A stretch of 64,000 nt of DNA, taken from positions 62,001 through 126,000 of the forward strand of contig NZ_KB849727.1 of assembly GCF_000368865.1 (NCBI RefSeq). Direction: 5' to 3'. The DNA is from Acinetobacter bouvetii DSM 14964 = CIP 107468. GTDB lineage: Bacteria; Pseudomonadota; Gammaproteobacteria; Pseudomonadales; Moraxellaceae. Shown here in pieces: positions 35,774 to 44,773 of this stretch. The notes below the pieces were generated by a model, which was given only the letters and a program-made list of their open reading frames with translations, ran no database searches and had not been told where the DNA came from. Each line of letters opens with the position of its first letter. The first letter of the stretch is position 1. A program made the translations under genes and the position numbers.

Positions 35774-37327
35774 TTACATCATCCATTCAATAGGCAAATA
35801 TGAAACTGCTTTCATGCTGAACCTCTGAAACCGTGTGGTTCCGGGGTCAATTTTAAATTCATGGATAGAACCATCGGGGCGCTGATCTGTCCAGATGATT
35901 TCATTGTTTGCATTTAGCTTAAGTTGATAGGCAATTTGCGGTAAGTATTGATTCAGTATTTTTGAAATGTCATTTTGCAATGCATCCGACTCTATCACCA
36001 AGCCAACTTCAGTGTTTAGGTTCACTGAACGGGGGTCAAAATTAAAAGAACCAATGAAGACAATACCATCAATATCGAAAAATTTTGCATGCAAGCTAGA
36101 AGCGCTTTTTCCTTTTGCAGGAATTACATTTCCCGTCATTACTTCATACCATGTTCTTTTTTTGCGCTCTAAATAGGGCTTAAACTCATACAATTGCACG
36201 CCATTTTTTAGTAATTCATGGCGGTATTTGTTATAAAAAGCATGTACAACGGCCACATCATTGGCAGCAAAAGAATTGGTTAAAACACGGACCTCAATAT
36301 TATTTTTCGACAATTTTGAAAGATAGTCTGCTCCGCGCTGGGTTGGGACAAAATAAGCCGAAACCAACTCCATGTGCTTTTTAGGCTCACCCATCAGATG
36401 ATGCATTTGATTGTAAATGAGCTGATTTCCGCTGGCTTGTCCGCGAATTTTATTTGGACTATCTGCAACAAAATGTGCCGGCGCCCAGTTGAAAGAACGC
36501 TGTTTTAGGTCTTTATCTAATTGTTTTTGTACAAATTCAATTTTGTTTTCAACTTGGTTTTTTTGCGTCGCATCCAGTTCATATTGATGACGCAATTTTT
36601 TTAGCTCGGATTCTGAGCTAGTTCCTAATAATTGTGATGCGCTATAACTTAAATCATCATTCCAAAAATCTGAAAAGACTTCATTCGCATGTTTGACAGC
36701 AGTGCCATAAAATAAAATATCTAAGTCGGTAAATTGAAAGTTATCACTGGCATCAAAATATTCACGGCTAATATTGCGGCCGCCTGTGACGGCAATAGCG
36801 CCGTCTGCAATAATGAGCTTATTATGCATGCGGTGATTAATATATTTGAAGCGAAAAGCGTAATCGACAATGCGCAGTTTTCTAAATTTATACGGGTTGA
36901 ATATTTTAACTTCAAAGTTAGGATGCAAGGCCAACGGTTTCAAGACTTTGTCCAGCTGTGTGCCATTCTGATCATCAATCAGCAATCGGACTTTCACGCC
37001 GCGATCTGCAGCTTTTAAAAGTTCCTGCAGCATCATGTGGCCAATATAGTCGTCTTTCCAAATGTAATATTGCAAATCAATTGTATGCTGCGCTTTTCGA
37101 ATTAAATGCACGCGTGAGGCAATGCTCATAAATGCTTCATCCAGTGCTAAATATGCAGTTAAACCTTGTGACAAATGCTGTTCTACACCGGGTTCATTCA
37201 GCCAATGCTGCGTATGCATATAAATAGGCGCATCAGGTTTAGATTCATTCATTGGCAAACTGCACCCTGTAAGTGAAAAAATGATTAAAGAAAAGAAACC
37301 AGCCTGAAAAGCTAAACAAATCTGCAT
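35774..37327 (-). CDS. Phospholipase D-family lipoprotein, cardiolipin synthase-like
   Basis: The 517-residue protein begins with a lipoprotein signal (FFSLIIFSLTGC, L-T-G-C lipobox). Two HKD motifs are present: MHNKLIIADGAIAVTGGRN, and LHAKFFDIDGIVFIGSFNF. HxKxxxxD plus the downstream GS/GG confirm an intact PLD active site. Overall size and motif spacing resemble ClsC-type cardiolipin synthases. A role in envelope lipid turnover is likely, but the lipidated N-terminus is unusual for a synthase. It is monocistronic. Confidence 0.85.
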   Translation of the reverse strand: MQICLAFQAGFFSLIIFSLTGCSLPMNESKPDAPIYMHTQHWLNEPGVEQHLSQGLTAYLALDEAFMSIASRVHLIRKAQHTIDLQYYIWKDDYIGHMMLQELLKAADRGVKVRLLIDDQNGTQLDKVLKPLALHPNFEVKIFNPYKFRKLRIVDYAFRFKYINHRMHNKLIIADGAIAVTGGRNISREYFDASDNFQFTDLDILFYGTAVKHANEVFSDFWNDDLSYSASQLLGTSSESELKKLRHQYELDATQKNQVENKIEFVQKQLDKDLKQRSFNWAPAHFVADSPNKIRGQASGNQLIYNQMHHLMGEPKKHMELVSAYFVPTQRGADYLSKLSKNNIEVRVLTNSFAANDVAVVHAFYNKYRHELLKNGVQLYEFKPYLERKKRTWYEVMTGNVIPAKGKSASSLHAKFFDIDGIVFIGSFNFDPRSVNLNTEVGLVIESDALQNDISKILNQYLPQIAYQLKLNANNEIIWTDQRPDGSIHEFKIDPGTTRFQRFSMKAVSYLPIEWMM

Positions 37328-37441
37328 ATTTATTTTTTAGGGCACCTTAATGTTATACGTTCATATTATCATCATGTTAAAGGTTGAATCATTGAATAAA
37401 AAGCGGTTACTGTAGATCATCTGTTAATCTAGCCATTATAA

Positions 37442-38578
<1,137 letters not shown>

Positions 38579-38589
38579 ATCAGCCGCGT

Positions 38590-38620
38590 GAAAAAAACCA
38601 AGCTTCGGCTTGGTTTTTTT
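38590..38620. terminator. Intrinsic terminator of frmA
   Basis: AACCAAGC-TTCG-GCTTGGTT with A7 before and T7 after; works on either strand. Confidence 0.93.
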
Positions 38621-38846
38621 GGCTCCTAAAATGCTGATTTGGCACTTTCTGCAGAATCCTTATTTGGATGCCAGCATTTCTCACCTCTCAAATTGGCAAA
38701 ATATGACACATTGTCTGACAGAAAATGCAAATAAACTGTAAATGGCCGATTATGTCCTGAATTGATATAGAACAAATAATAGGCGCGTAATATTGTGGCA
38801 TCACAATAATGAACACTTGTATATTATTCAACTAGACGAGGGCCGC

Positions 38847-39869
38847 ATGCATACACGCGCAGAATATAAGCCGGAATGGATCCGCGAAGATTTTGTTGAT
38901 TTCATAGCAGAAAAAATCGACTCAATTTGGGCATGGAAGAAAATTAAAGCTGAAATCATCAGTGTTAAACCATTAAGCACCGACTTTATTCAGCTGCAGC
39001 TGCGCCCTAACAAAAACTTTAATTTCCAAGCCTATCAGGCAGGGCAAAGTGTGCTCGTTACTGCAATTATTGGCGGTGTGCGCCAGCAGCGCAGCTATTC
39101 AGTCGTGCAAGTTTCGCCGCAAGGCCTGCTGAGTATTGCCGTTAAAAAGCAAGGCGCGGTTTCAAATGCACTGACATCATTAGCTTTGGGCGGAATTGTA
39201 GAAATTTCTCAGCCGCAGGGCGATTTTGTACTCAAGCCGACTGAACGCGCCAATTTAATGATTGCTTCAGGAAGCGGCATTACCGCCATTTATGCCTTGC
39301 TGAACAGTCATCTGCTGAGCAGTTCAAAACCAGTCGATCTGCTATATTTTAGCCGGGACAATGCTTATGCAACTGAACTGCAAGCTTTAGCAGAACATTA
39401 TCCGCAATTTAAATTGCATTTAATTAATACCGCGCAGCAGAAACAGCATTTAGACCAAGCGCTTCTGGAACAGTTGGTCGATGGTTTTATGCAGCGTGAA
39501 TGCTATGCGTGCGGCGCATCATCCATGATGCAAAGTGTGCAGCAAATTTATCTGCATGCGGGATTAACGGCTCAATTGCACACAGAATATTTTCAGATTC
39601 CTGCCGATGAAACATTGGCAGAACAGCCTGTAAAATTTTTGCGTTCTCAGCAAGCGTTTCAAGCCAAAAGCAATCTTTTGGAAAGCGCAGAACAGGCGGG
39701 ATTAAGGCCCGCGCATGGCTGCCGTATGGGAATTTGCAATACCTGTTCATGCACTAAAGTGCAGGGTAGCGTCAAGAATATTTTGACGGGTGAAATTGAC
39801 AGTCAGAACAATTCACAAATTAAATTATGCATTTCACAAGCCATCAGCCCAGTCACAATTAATCTATAA
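38847..39869 (+). CDS. Ferredoxin-NADP reductase-type electron donor for desaturase (DesC-like)
   Basis: The protein (340 residues from ATG 38847) has an FAD domain (GGVRQQRSYSVVQVS), an NAD(P) domain (NLMIASGSGITAIYALL) and a C-terminal plant-type [2Fe-2S] domain with CRMGICNTC and a fourth Cys 27 residues later (LCISQ). It transfers electrons from NAD(P)H to the desaturase encoded 22 bases downstream. The pair matches the arrangement of P. aeruginosa desC-desB. No DesT-type regulator gene is adjacent. GAGGGCCGC precedes the chosen ATG; a TTG 18 codons upstream is less likely. Confidence 0.88.
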   Translation: MHTRAEYKPEWIREDFVDFIAEKIDSIWAWKKIKAEIISVKPLSTDFIQLQLRPNKNFNFQAYQAGQSVLVTAIIGGVRQQRSYSVVQVSPQGLLSIAVKKQGAVSNALTSLALGGIVEISQPQGDFVLKPTERANLMIASGSGITAIYALLNSHLLSSSKPVDLLYFSRDNAYATELQALAEHYPQFKLHLINTAQQKQHLDQALLEQLVDGFMQRECYACGASSMMQSVQQIYLHAGLTAQLHTEYFQIPADETLAEQPVKFLRSQQAFQAKSNLLESAEQAGLRPAHGCRMGICNTCSCTKVQGSVKNILTGEIDSQNNSQIKLCISQAISPVTINL

Positions 39870-39891
39870 GCATGAAAAGGGGAAGAGAAAA

Positions 39892-41061
39892 ATGAATAAG
39901 CCCATTAATTTTAGTGAAAAAAGTAAATCACAGTATTTGAGTACCGCTCAGGTTGAAGCGTTTGGCGCCAAAGTGGAAGCGATCCGCCGTGAAATTATGG
40001 ATAGTTTAGGAGAGCATGACGCTAAATATATCTACAAAATCCGCAATTTTGTCCGTTACAGTGAAATTGCATCGCGCGGCATGCTGATGTTTGCTGGCTG
40101 GCTGCCGCCTGTATGGCTGCTGGGTACTGGCTTGCTGGGCGTGTCTAAAATTGTAGAAAATATGGAATTGGGCCACAACGTCATGCATGGTCAGTTTGAC
40201 TGGCTGAATGACCCGAGCTTAAACGGCGCAAATTATGACTGGGACACCATGGCGACAGGCCCTGACTGGAAGTATACGCATAATTATATCCACCACACGT
40301 ATACCAATATTGTTGGCATGGATCATGATGTCGGTTATGGCTTGATCCGGGTCAGCGAGTCGCAAAAATGGGAACCGCGCTTTTTGCTGAATATTCCATT
40401 GGCTGCTCAATTGATGCTGTTTTTTGAATGGTATGTGGGTGTGCAGAATCTGCATATTGAAGATGTGATTGCCTATAAAACCAAAACTTGGGCGCAGGTC
40501 TGGGAAGAAGCGGCTCCTGTGCGCAAAAAAATGAAGCGCCAGATTATGAAGGATTATGTCTTTTTTCCACTCATTGCAGGCCCGAACGCTATTCCAGTAT
40601 TTTCAGGCAATGCAGTGGCCAATGTCATCCGCAGCCTATGGGCGTCAGCCGTTATTTTTAATGGCCATTTTACGGAAGATGCTGAAAATTTTGAGATGGA
40701 CAATACTGACAATGAAACCCGTGCAGAATGGTATTTGCGTCAAATCCGCGGCTCGAGCAACTTTTCAGGCACGGCTTGGCTGCATATTTTAAGCGGCAAT
40801 TTAAGCCATCAAATTGAGCATCACCTGTTTCCAGATATGCCAGCGAACCGCTATGCTGAAGCTGCGCCTAAGATCAAAGCGCTGTGTGCTGAATATGGCA
40901 TTCATTATAATGAAGCGAGCTTTATGACGCAGTTTTCCAGTGTCTGGGTGCGTATTGCCAAGTGCTCATTGCCAAATGACTGGAAAAGTGAAGCAAAACA
41001 TTATGCGGAACACGCAAAGCAGCGTGCATTTGGCTTGCTGTCTAGCAAACTGAAATTCTAA
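39892..41061 (+). CDS. Membrane fatty-acid (acyl-CoA delta-9) desaturase, DesB-like
   Basis: The 389-residue protein has the three His boxes of di-iron desaturases: GHNVMHG (His95, His99), THNYIHHTYTN (His130, His134, His135) and SHQIEHHLFPD (His306, His310, His311). Hydrophobic stretches near residues 65-85 and 165-185 fit membrane insertion. It introduces a double bond into long-chain acyl groups using O2 and the reductase encoded just upstream. Acyl-CoA as substrate is inferred from the DesCB pairing. GGGGAAGAG precedes the ATG. Confidence 0.9.
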   Translation: MNKPINFSEKSKSQYLSTAQVEAFGAKVEAIRREIMDSLGEHDAKYIYKIRNFVRYSEIASRGMLMFAGWLPPVWLLGTGLLGVSKIVENMELGHNVMHGQFDWLNDPSLNGANYDWDTMATGPDWKYTHNYIHHTYTNIVGMDHDVGYGLIRVSESQKWEPRFLLNIPLAAQLMLFFEWYVGVQNLHIEDVIAYKTKTWAQVWEEAAPVRKKMKRQIMKDYVFFPLIAGPNAIPVFSGNAVANVIRSLWASAVIFNGHFTEDAENFEMDNTDNETRAEWYLRQIRGSSNFSGTAWLHILSGNLSHQIEHHLFPDMPANRYAEAAPKIKALCAEYGIHYNEASFMTQFSSVWVRIAKCSLPNDWKSEAKHYAEHAKQRAFGLLSSKLKF

Positions 41062-41093
41062 GCCTGAAGATTAACAGCCGTTCAACTTCATTG

Positions 41094-41132
41094 CTCATGC
41101 ACCAATACTCAGCTGCATACTTGGTGCATGAG
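41094..41132. terminator. Hairpin between convergent desaturase and ABC-F genes
   Basis: CTCATGCACCAA and TTGGTGCATGAG pair perfectly over 12 bp. There is no T-run, so its strength as a terminator is uncertain. Confidence 0.55.
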
Positions 41133-41155
41133 GGGCTTAAATTTGAATCAGCGCA

Positions 41156-42754
41156 TTAATTTGATTCTATATCCCAATGCATATCAATACCGCATTGCGC
41201 TACAAAATCAGCATCGTGCGACACCAAAATGACTGCGCCAGTATATTGCGCAATGGCCTGCGCCAGCAGTTCCCGAGATTCAATATCCAAATGATTTTCA
41301 GGTTCATCCAACAGCAGCAGCTCAATATTTTCAGGCCAGAAATTCAAGCCAAGCAGTGCAGTTTTCAGCTTCTCGCCGCCGCTCAAGCGTGATAGCGGCT
41401 GCTCAGGTCGATCTCCTCGGATTCTCAGCTGCCCCAATTGATTGCGCCATTCTGACGCCGTTAGTTTAGGGTTAAATAGCGATAGGTTGTCTAGAACACT
41501 ATGCTCAGGCTGTAAGTTACTGAAATTTTGATCCAAATAAATAGGCTTTACCGCCAAATAAACATGCGGATTGGCTGCCTGCGCCTGCTGTTTCAATAAT
41601 TTAAGAAGCGTCGATTTACCAGATCCATTGCGTCCTTGCAGATGAATCTTATCACCCGCTTTTAAGGAAAAACACAGCGGGATTCCCGTTCCAAATGGCA
41701 GCGGCAAATGATCAATCCTCAAGATTTCGCCGGTTTTAACCGCATGATGCTGAAATTTAAACTGCTGCTGTTTAAAGTGCTCTAACTGGTTTTGAGCGGC
41801 ATTTAATAGCGTTTGTTTTTCCTCCATCTGTTTTTGCTGCTGTTTCTGCACACCAGACAAGCTCTGGCCCGCTTGTTCTTTCTTAAAGTCCAGTAAAATA
41901 GGCGCTTGCGAGCTGGAAGACCGCAGCTGCTTGCCGCTGTGTTGACGCTTTTGTGCTTTCATTAATGTTTCATGCTGTTTGGCTTTCAGCTGCTTAAGTT
42001 CGCGCTTTTGCTGGACGGTTTGGCGTTCCAGCGCCCCATATTGCAGCTCATGCTGCTGAATATAATCATCATAATTGCCTGAGACATGCTGTAACCCATA
42101 TTCATTCAGCGCATAGATATGCTGAGCCTGATTCAGTAATGCCCGGTCATGGCTGATGATGAACGCGCCAGCAGGATGTGTCTTTAAGCTGTTTATTAGC
42201 CATGTTCTAGATTCAGAATCTAAATGATTGCTGGGTTCATCCAAAAGCAGATAATGATCAGGCTTTAAAAATAAAGCGCATAGCGCAAGCTTGGTTTTTT
42301 GCCCTTCACTTAGCAGTTCAACAGGAAAATTTAAATTATCCGGCAATTTCGCCTGTGTTAATTGCGCGCTCCACTGCGCCGGCAAATGCCATTGATTTTC
42401 TGTTAAATCGAAGTCCTTAAGACTGGCTGTTCCAGCCTCAATACGCATGAACGCCTGGTGCATCTCGGTTATGCCTAAAGCTCCGGCGATGGTGTTTTCA
42501 TCTACACGCTTCAATTGCGCTAAATATGCATGCGGCAATTGCCATAGAATTTCACCGCTATAAGGCAGCATTGAAGTACGCTGAAAATGCAAAACTTGCA
42601 TCAGCAGTGATTTCCCTAAGCCATTTCTGCCTGTGCATGCTGAAATTTGCTGTTGCGTTAAATTGAACTGCAGCTTTTGGAATATTGATTGATTGGGTGT
42701 TTTATTCAGGAAGTCTAAGTTGAGCTGAGAAACAGCACATGCTAGTGGGGTCAT
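41156..42754 (-). CDS. ABC-F family ATPase
   Basis: The protein (532 residues from ATG 42754) has two ATP-binding cassettes and no membrane domain. The first has Walker A GRNGLGKSLL, signature LSEGQKTKLAL and YLLLDEPSNHLD. The second has GRNGSGKSTLL, LSGGEKLKTALL and LLLDEPENHLD. The linker between them is a Lys/Gln-rich coiled coil (roughly residues 240-330). ABC-F proteins work on the ribosome to rescue stalls or protect from antibiotics; which applies here is unknown. GAGGTG lies before the chosen start; a GTG seven codons upstream is less likely. Confidence 0.88.
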   Translation of the reverse strand: MTPLACAVSQLNLDFLNKTPNQSIFQKLQFNLTQQQISACTGRNGLGKSLLMQVLHFQRTSMLPYSGEILWQLPHAYLAQLKRVDENTIAGALGITEMHQAFMRIEAGTASLKDFDLTENQWHLPAQWSAQLTQAKLPDNLNFPVELLSEGQKTKLALCALFLKPDHYLLLDEPSNHLDSESRTWLINSLKTHPAGAFIISHDRALLNQAQHIYALNEYGLQHVSGNYDDYIQQHELQYGALERQTVQQKRELKQLKAKQHETLMKAQKRQHSGKQLRSSSSQAPILLDFKKEQAGQSLSGVQKQQQKQMEEKQTLLNAAQNQLEHFKQQQFKFQHHAVKTGEILRIDHLPLPFGTGIPLCFSLKAGDKIHLQGRNGSGKSTLLKLLKQQAQAANPHVYLAVKPIYLDQNFSNLQPEHSVLDNLSLFNPKLTASEWRNQLGQLRIRGDRPEQPLSRLSGGEKLKTALLGLNFWPENIELLLLDEPENHLDIESRELLAQAIAQYTGAVILVSHDADFVAQCGIDMHWDIESN

Positions 42755-43070
42755 TAATGCACCTCGCAGTGACAAAAATGCGCAAAATAGTTAAATATTT
42801 TTAATGATTTATATTTTTCAGTTCGTATTGTAAGCTGAATGAAAGGCACTATTTTGCACATCAAAAAAGAAGAAGATTCGGTTTTTGATAATGAAACAGC
42901 GCTTACTTCATTGGCAGATACTCAAATAGCGGAAAATTGAAAAGTGCATGGGGATAGATTGCAAAAGCATTTTAAGCAAAGGTGAAGATTTAATCAATAT
43001 ATAAATAAATAGTGCGTAGGGATGGTCTTTATATTTATTGGACAATTCTGATGGAAATTATAAAAAACTA
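42755..43070. other. Divergent spacer between ABC-F and DAHP synthase control region
   Basis: AT-rich. A 33-codon plus-strand frame at 42839-42940 (MKGTILHIKKEED...) has no ribosome binding site and is not supported. The minus-strand promoter of the ABC-F gene should lie here. Confidence 0.4.
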
Positions 43071-43099
43071 TTGTCAAAGCAGTCAATACAGCGTATTTT
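43071..43099 (+). promoter_or_regulatory. Putative promoter of the DAHP synthase leader transcript
   Basis: TTGTCA (43071-43076) and TATTTT (43094-43099) with a 17-base spacer. The start of transcription would fall near 43106, about 30 bases before the first leader ORF. Confidence 0.5.
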
Positions 43100-43136
43100 A
43101 AGTTTCAGACAAGCACCTTTTTTTGATGAATTCAAA

Positions 43137-43193
43137 ATGTTAAAGCAGCCAGTTCTTTCAAACGCATCGTATTATTTTTGGCAATTTAGATAA
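43137..43193 (+). CDS. Aromatic leader peptide 1 of the DAHP synthase attenuator
   Basis: This 18-codon ORF reads MLKQPVLSNASYYFWQFR and then TAA. It has consecutive Tyr-Tyr-Phe-Trp codons at 43170-43181 and another Phe two codons later. The control codons and the stop lie exactly over the first strands of the downstream stem relay. This is the classic layout of a leader peptide that measures charged aromatic tRNA. The gene downstream makes the first enzyme of aromatic amino acid synthesis. The ribosome binding site is weak. It was found by reading, not by similarity. Confidence 0.7.
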   Translation: MLKQPVLSNASYYFWQFR

Positions 43194-43272
43194 TTGCCTG
43201 AATATATTCGGGCAAAGAAAATGGTTGCCCACCAAGTTTATACCTGATCGGCAACCCTGATCAGGTTTTTTT
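43180..43272 (+). promoter_or_regulatory. Transcription attenuator with relay of exclusive stems and terminator
   Basis: Five alternative pairings can be drawn. 1:2 is GGCAATT (43180-43186) with AATTGCC (43192-43198). 2:3 is TTGCCTGAA (43194-43202) with TTCGGGCAA (43207-43215), 9 bp with one wobble. 3:4 is GGGCAA (43210-43215) with TTGCCC (43225-43230). 4:5 is GGTTGCC (43223-43229) with GGCAACC (43250-43256). The terminator is ACCTGATC (43242-43249) with GATCAGGT (43259-43266) and seven T. A ribosome stalled on the aromatic codons frees 2, so 2:3 and 4:5 form and the terminator cannot. A ribosome at the stop codon blocks 2, so 3:4 and the terminator form. Confidence 0.75.
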
Positions 43273-43309
43273 ATGTCTTGATTTTTATAAATTTTTTGGA
43301 GATTTTCTC

Positions 43310-43414
43310 ATGATGACTTTTAACTATTCATATTTTAGCAGTTCATATTGGTTTTATTTTAGTCAGTTTATGACGCATTGTCAGAAATCCATTCGCCCCA
43401 TAACGCTCAAATAA
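43310..43414 (+). CDS. Aromatic-rich leader peptide 2
   Basis: This 34-codon ORF behind TGGAGA reads MMTFNYSYFSSSYWFYFSQ and then MTHCQKSIRPITLK. In the first 20 codons there are five Phe, four Tyr and one Trp. It lies after the attenuator terminator and 40 bases before the enzyme gene. Such density of the pathway's end products is not expected by chance. It may be a second sensor acting on translation, or coupled to the GGACTG/CAGTCC hairpin that follows. A small membrane peptide is a less likely alternative. Confidence 0.6.
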   Translation: MMTFNYSYFSSSYWFYFSQFMTHCQKSIRPITLK

Positions 43415-43420
43415 AAGATC

Positions 43421-43440
43421 GGACTGTAAAAAGGCAGTCC
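43421..43440 (+). promoter_or_regulatory. Hairpin directly before the DAHP synthase ribosome binding site
   Basis: GGACTG and CAGTCC form a 6-bp stem, followed at once by CAAGGA, the ribosome binding site. There is no T-run, so it is not a terminator. It could tie translation of leader 2 to that of the enzyme. Confidence 0.45.
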
Positions 43441-43454
43441 CAAGGAAAAAATCA

Positions 43455-44510
43455 ATGAACGCTTTAAACACTGCATTACAAGAAACAGCCGCTCAAGAAA
43501 CAGTTTTAAGCCTGCCCAAGCAATTGAAGGCGCAATTGCCTTTATCTTATGCGCATGCTCAGCAAATTGCTGAACAGCGTAAAATTATACAAAATATCTT
43601 AGAAGGCAAAGATAAACGCTTAATGGTGATTACCGGCCCGTGTTCCATTCATGACACGGCATCAGCCTTAGACTATGCAGAAAAATTAAAACAGATTCAA
43701 ACACAAGTTTCAGACCAAATTTTCCTTGTGATGCGCGCATACATTGAAAAGCCGCGCACGACAGTCGGCTGGAAAGGCTTTCTTTATGATCCAAATTTAG
43801 ACGGATCAGCAGATATGCAATTGGGATTGGAAAAATCCCGTGAACTTTATCTGCAAATTATAGAAATGGGCTTGCCAATTGCATCAGAAATTTTGAGCCC
43901 GATGGCTACTGCTTATTTTGATGATCTCCTTGCATGGGGCGCAATTGGCGCACGCACCAGCGAATCTCAGATTCACCGTGAAATTTCGAGTTTGATGCCT
44001 TACAGCATTGGCTTCAAGAACGGAACGGACGGCTCAATTCAAATTGCTTTAGATGCCATTCAATCTGCTGTAAATCCGCATCAATTCATGGGCATGAGCC
44101 AATCAGGCCTGCCAGGTATGCTGTCATCTAAGGGCAACCCTAAAGCGCATTTAATTTTGCGCGGTTCAAATACCGGCCCTAACTACCAGCTGGCAGAAAT
44201 TGAAAAAATTAAAGCCAAGGTAAAAGGCGAATTTCCTGCTTTGGTGATTGACTGCAGCCACGGCAACAGCAGTAAGAACCCGCTGATGCAGCCCGAAGTG
44301 CTGCATACAATTGTGCAAGAACGTCAGTTCAGCAACGTACGCGGCGTTATGCTTGAAAGTCATCTGGTGGATGGCGCGCAGAAAGTCAGCTGCAATATGA
44401 CTTATGGCCAGTCGGTGACGGATGGTTGCTTAGGATGGGATAAAACCCAACAGCTGTTGTTGGAAACTGCAGAACTTTTACAAGCAGCACAGTTGCAGCG
44501 CAGCGCATAA
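43455..44510 (+). CDS. 3-Deoxy-7-phosphoheptulonate (DAHP) synthase, class I
   Basis: The 351-residue enzyme is of the AroF/AroG/AroH type. It shows MVITGPCSIHD, the substrate loop KPRTTVGWKGFLYDP, GAIGARTSESQIHRE, GFKNGTDGS, LRGSNTGPNY and DCSHGNSSKNP with the metal-binding residues. It joins phosphoenolpyruvate and erythrose 4-phosphate, the first committed step of aromatic amino acid synthesis. Which feedback type it is (Phe, Tyr or Trp) cannot be told reliably. It is preceded by the attenuator and two aromatic leader ORFs, so transcription appears tuned to aromatic amino acid supply. Confidence 0.94.
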   Translation: MNALNTALQETAAQETVLSLPKQLKAQLPLSYAHAQQIAEQRKIIQNILEGKDKRLMVITGPCSIHDTASALDYAEKLKQIQTQVSDQIFLVMRAYIEKPRTTVGWKGFLYDPNLDGSADMQLGLEKSRELYLQIIEMGLPIASEILSPMATAYFDDLLAWGAIGARTSESQIHREISSLMPYSIGFKNGTDGSIQIALDAIQSAVNPHQFMGMSQSGLPGMLSSKGNPKAHLILRGSNTGPNYQLAEIEKIKAKVKGEFPALVIDCSHGNSSKNPLMQPEVLHTIVQERQFSNVRGVMLESHLVDGAQKVSCNMTYGQSVTDGCLGWDKTQQLLLETAELLQAAQLQRSA

Positions 44511-44551
44511 GCATTGTTCGCTTAAATCATTGTTTCAGCTCATGCAGCAGA

Positions 44552-44579
44552 ATGCTCTTCACTTTGAAGGGCATTTTTA
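44552..44579 (+). terminator. Intrinsic terminator of the DAHP synthase gene
   Basis: ATGCTCTTC and GAAGGGCAT pair over nine positions with one T:G, followed by five T. Confidence 0.8.
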
Positions 44580-44773
44580 TTGAAAACATAATCCATCAAG
44601 CTTTCAGCTTTTTCTTTGAAATACTGCACAGTATTTTTTAAAAATATTATTTAAATTAATGATTTATATTTGTGACTCTGCCTGATTTTATGCACAATAA
44701 ATGAATACAAAAACAAAAACTGTGATGAAACAGTAATTTTGTATTGCTGAATTGAATTTTTGGGAAAATTTTT

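Noticed and set aside
42839..42940. 33-codon ORF MKGTILHIKKEED...
   Set aside because: No ribosome binding site, no terminator, and no recognisable pattern.
43421..43440. GGACTG/CAGTCC hairpin as a second terminator
   Set aside because: There is no T-run after it and it sits on the ribosome binding site; kept only as a possible translational element.
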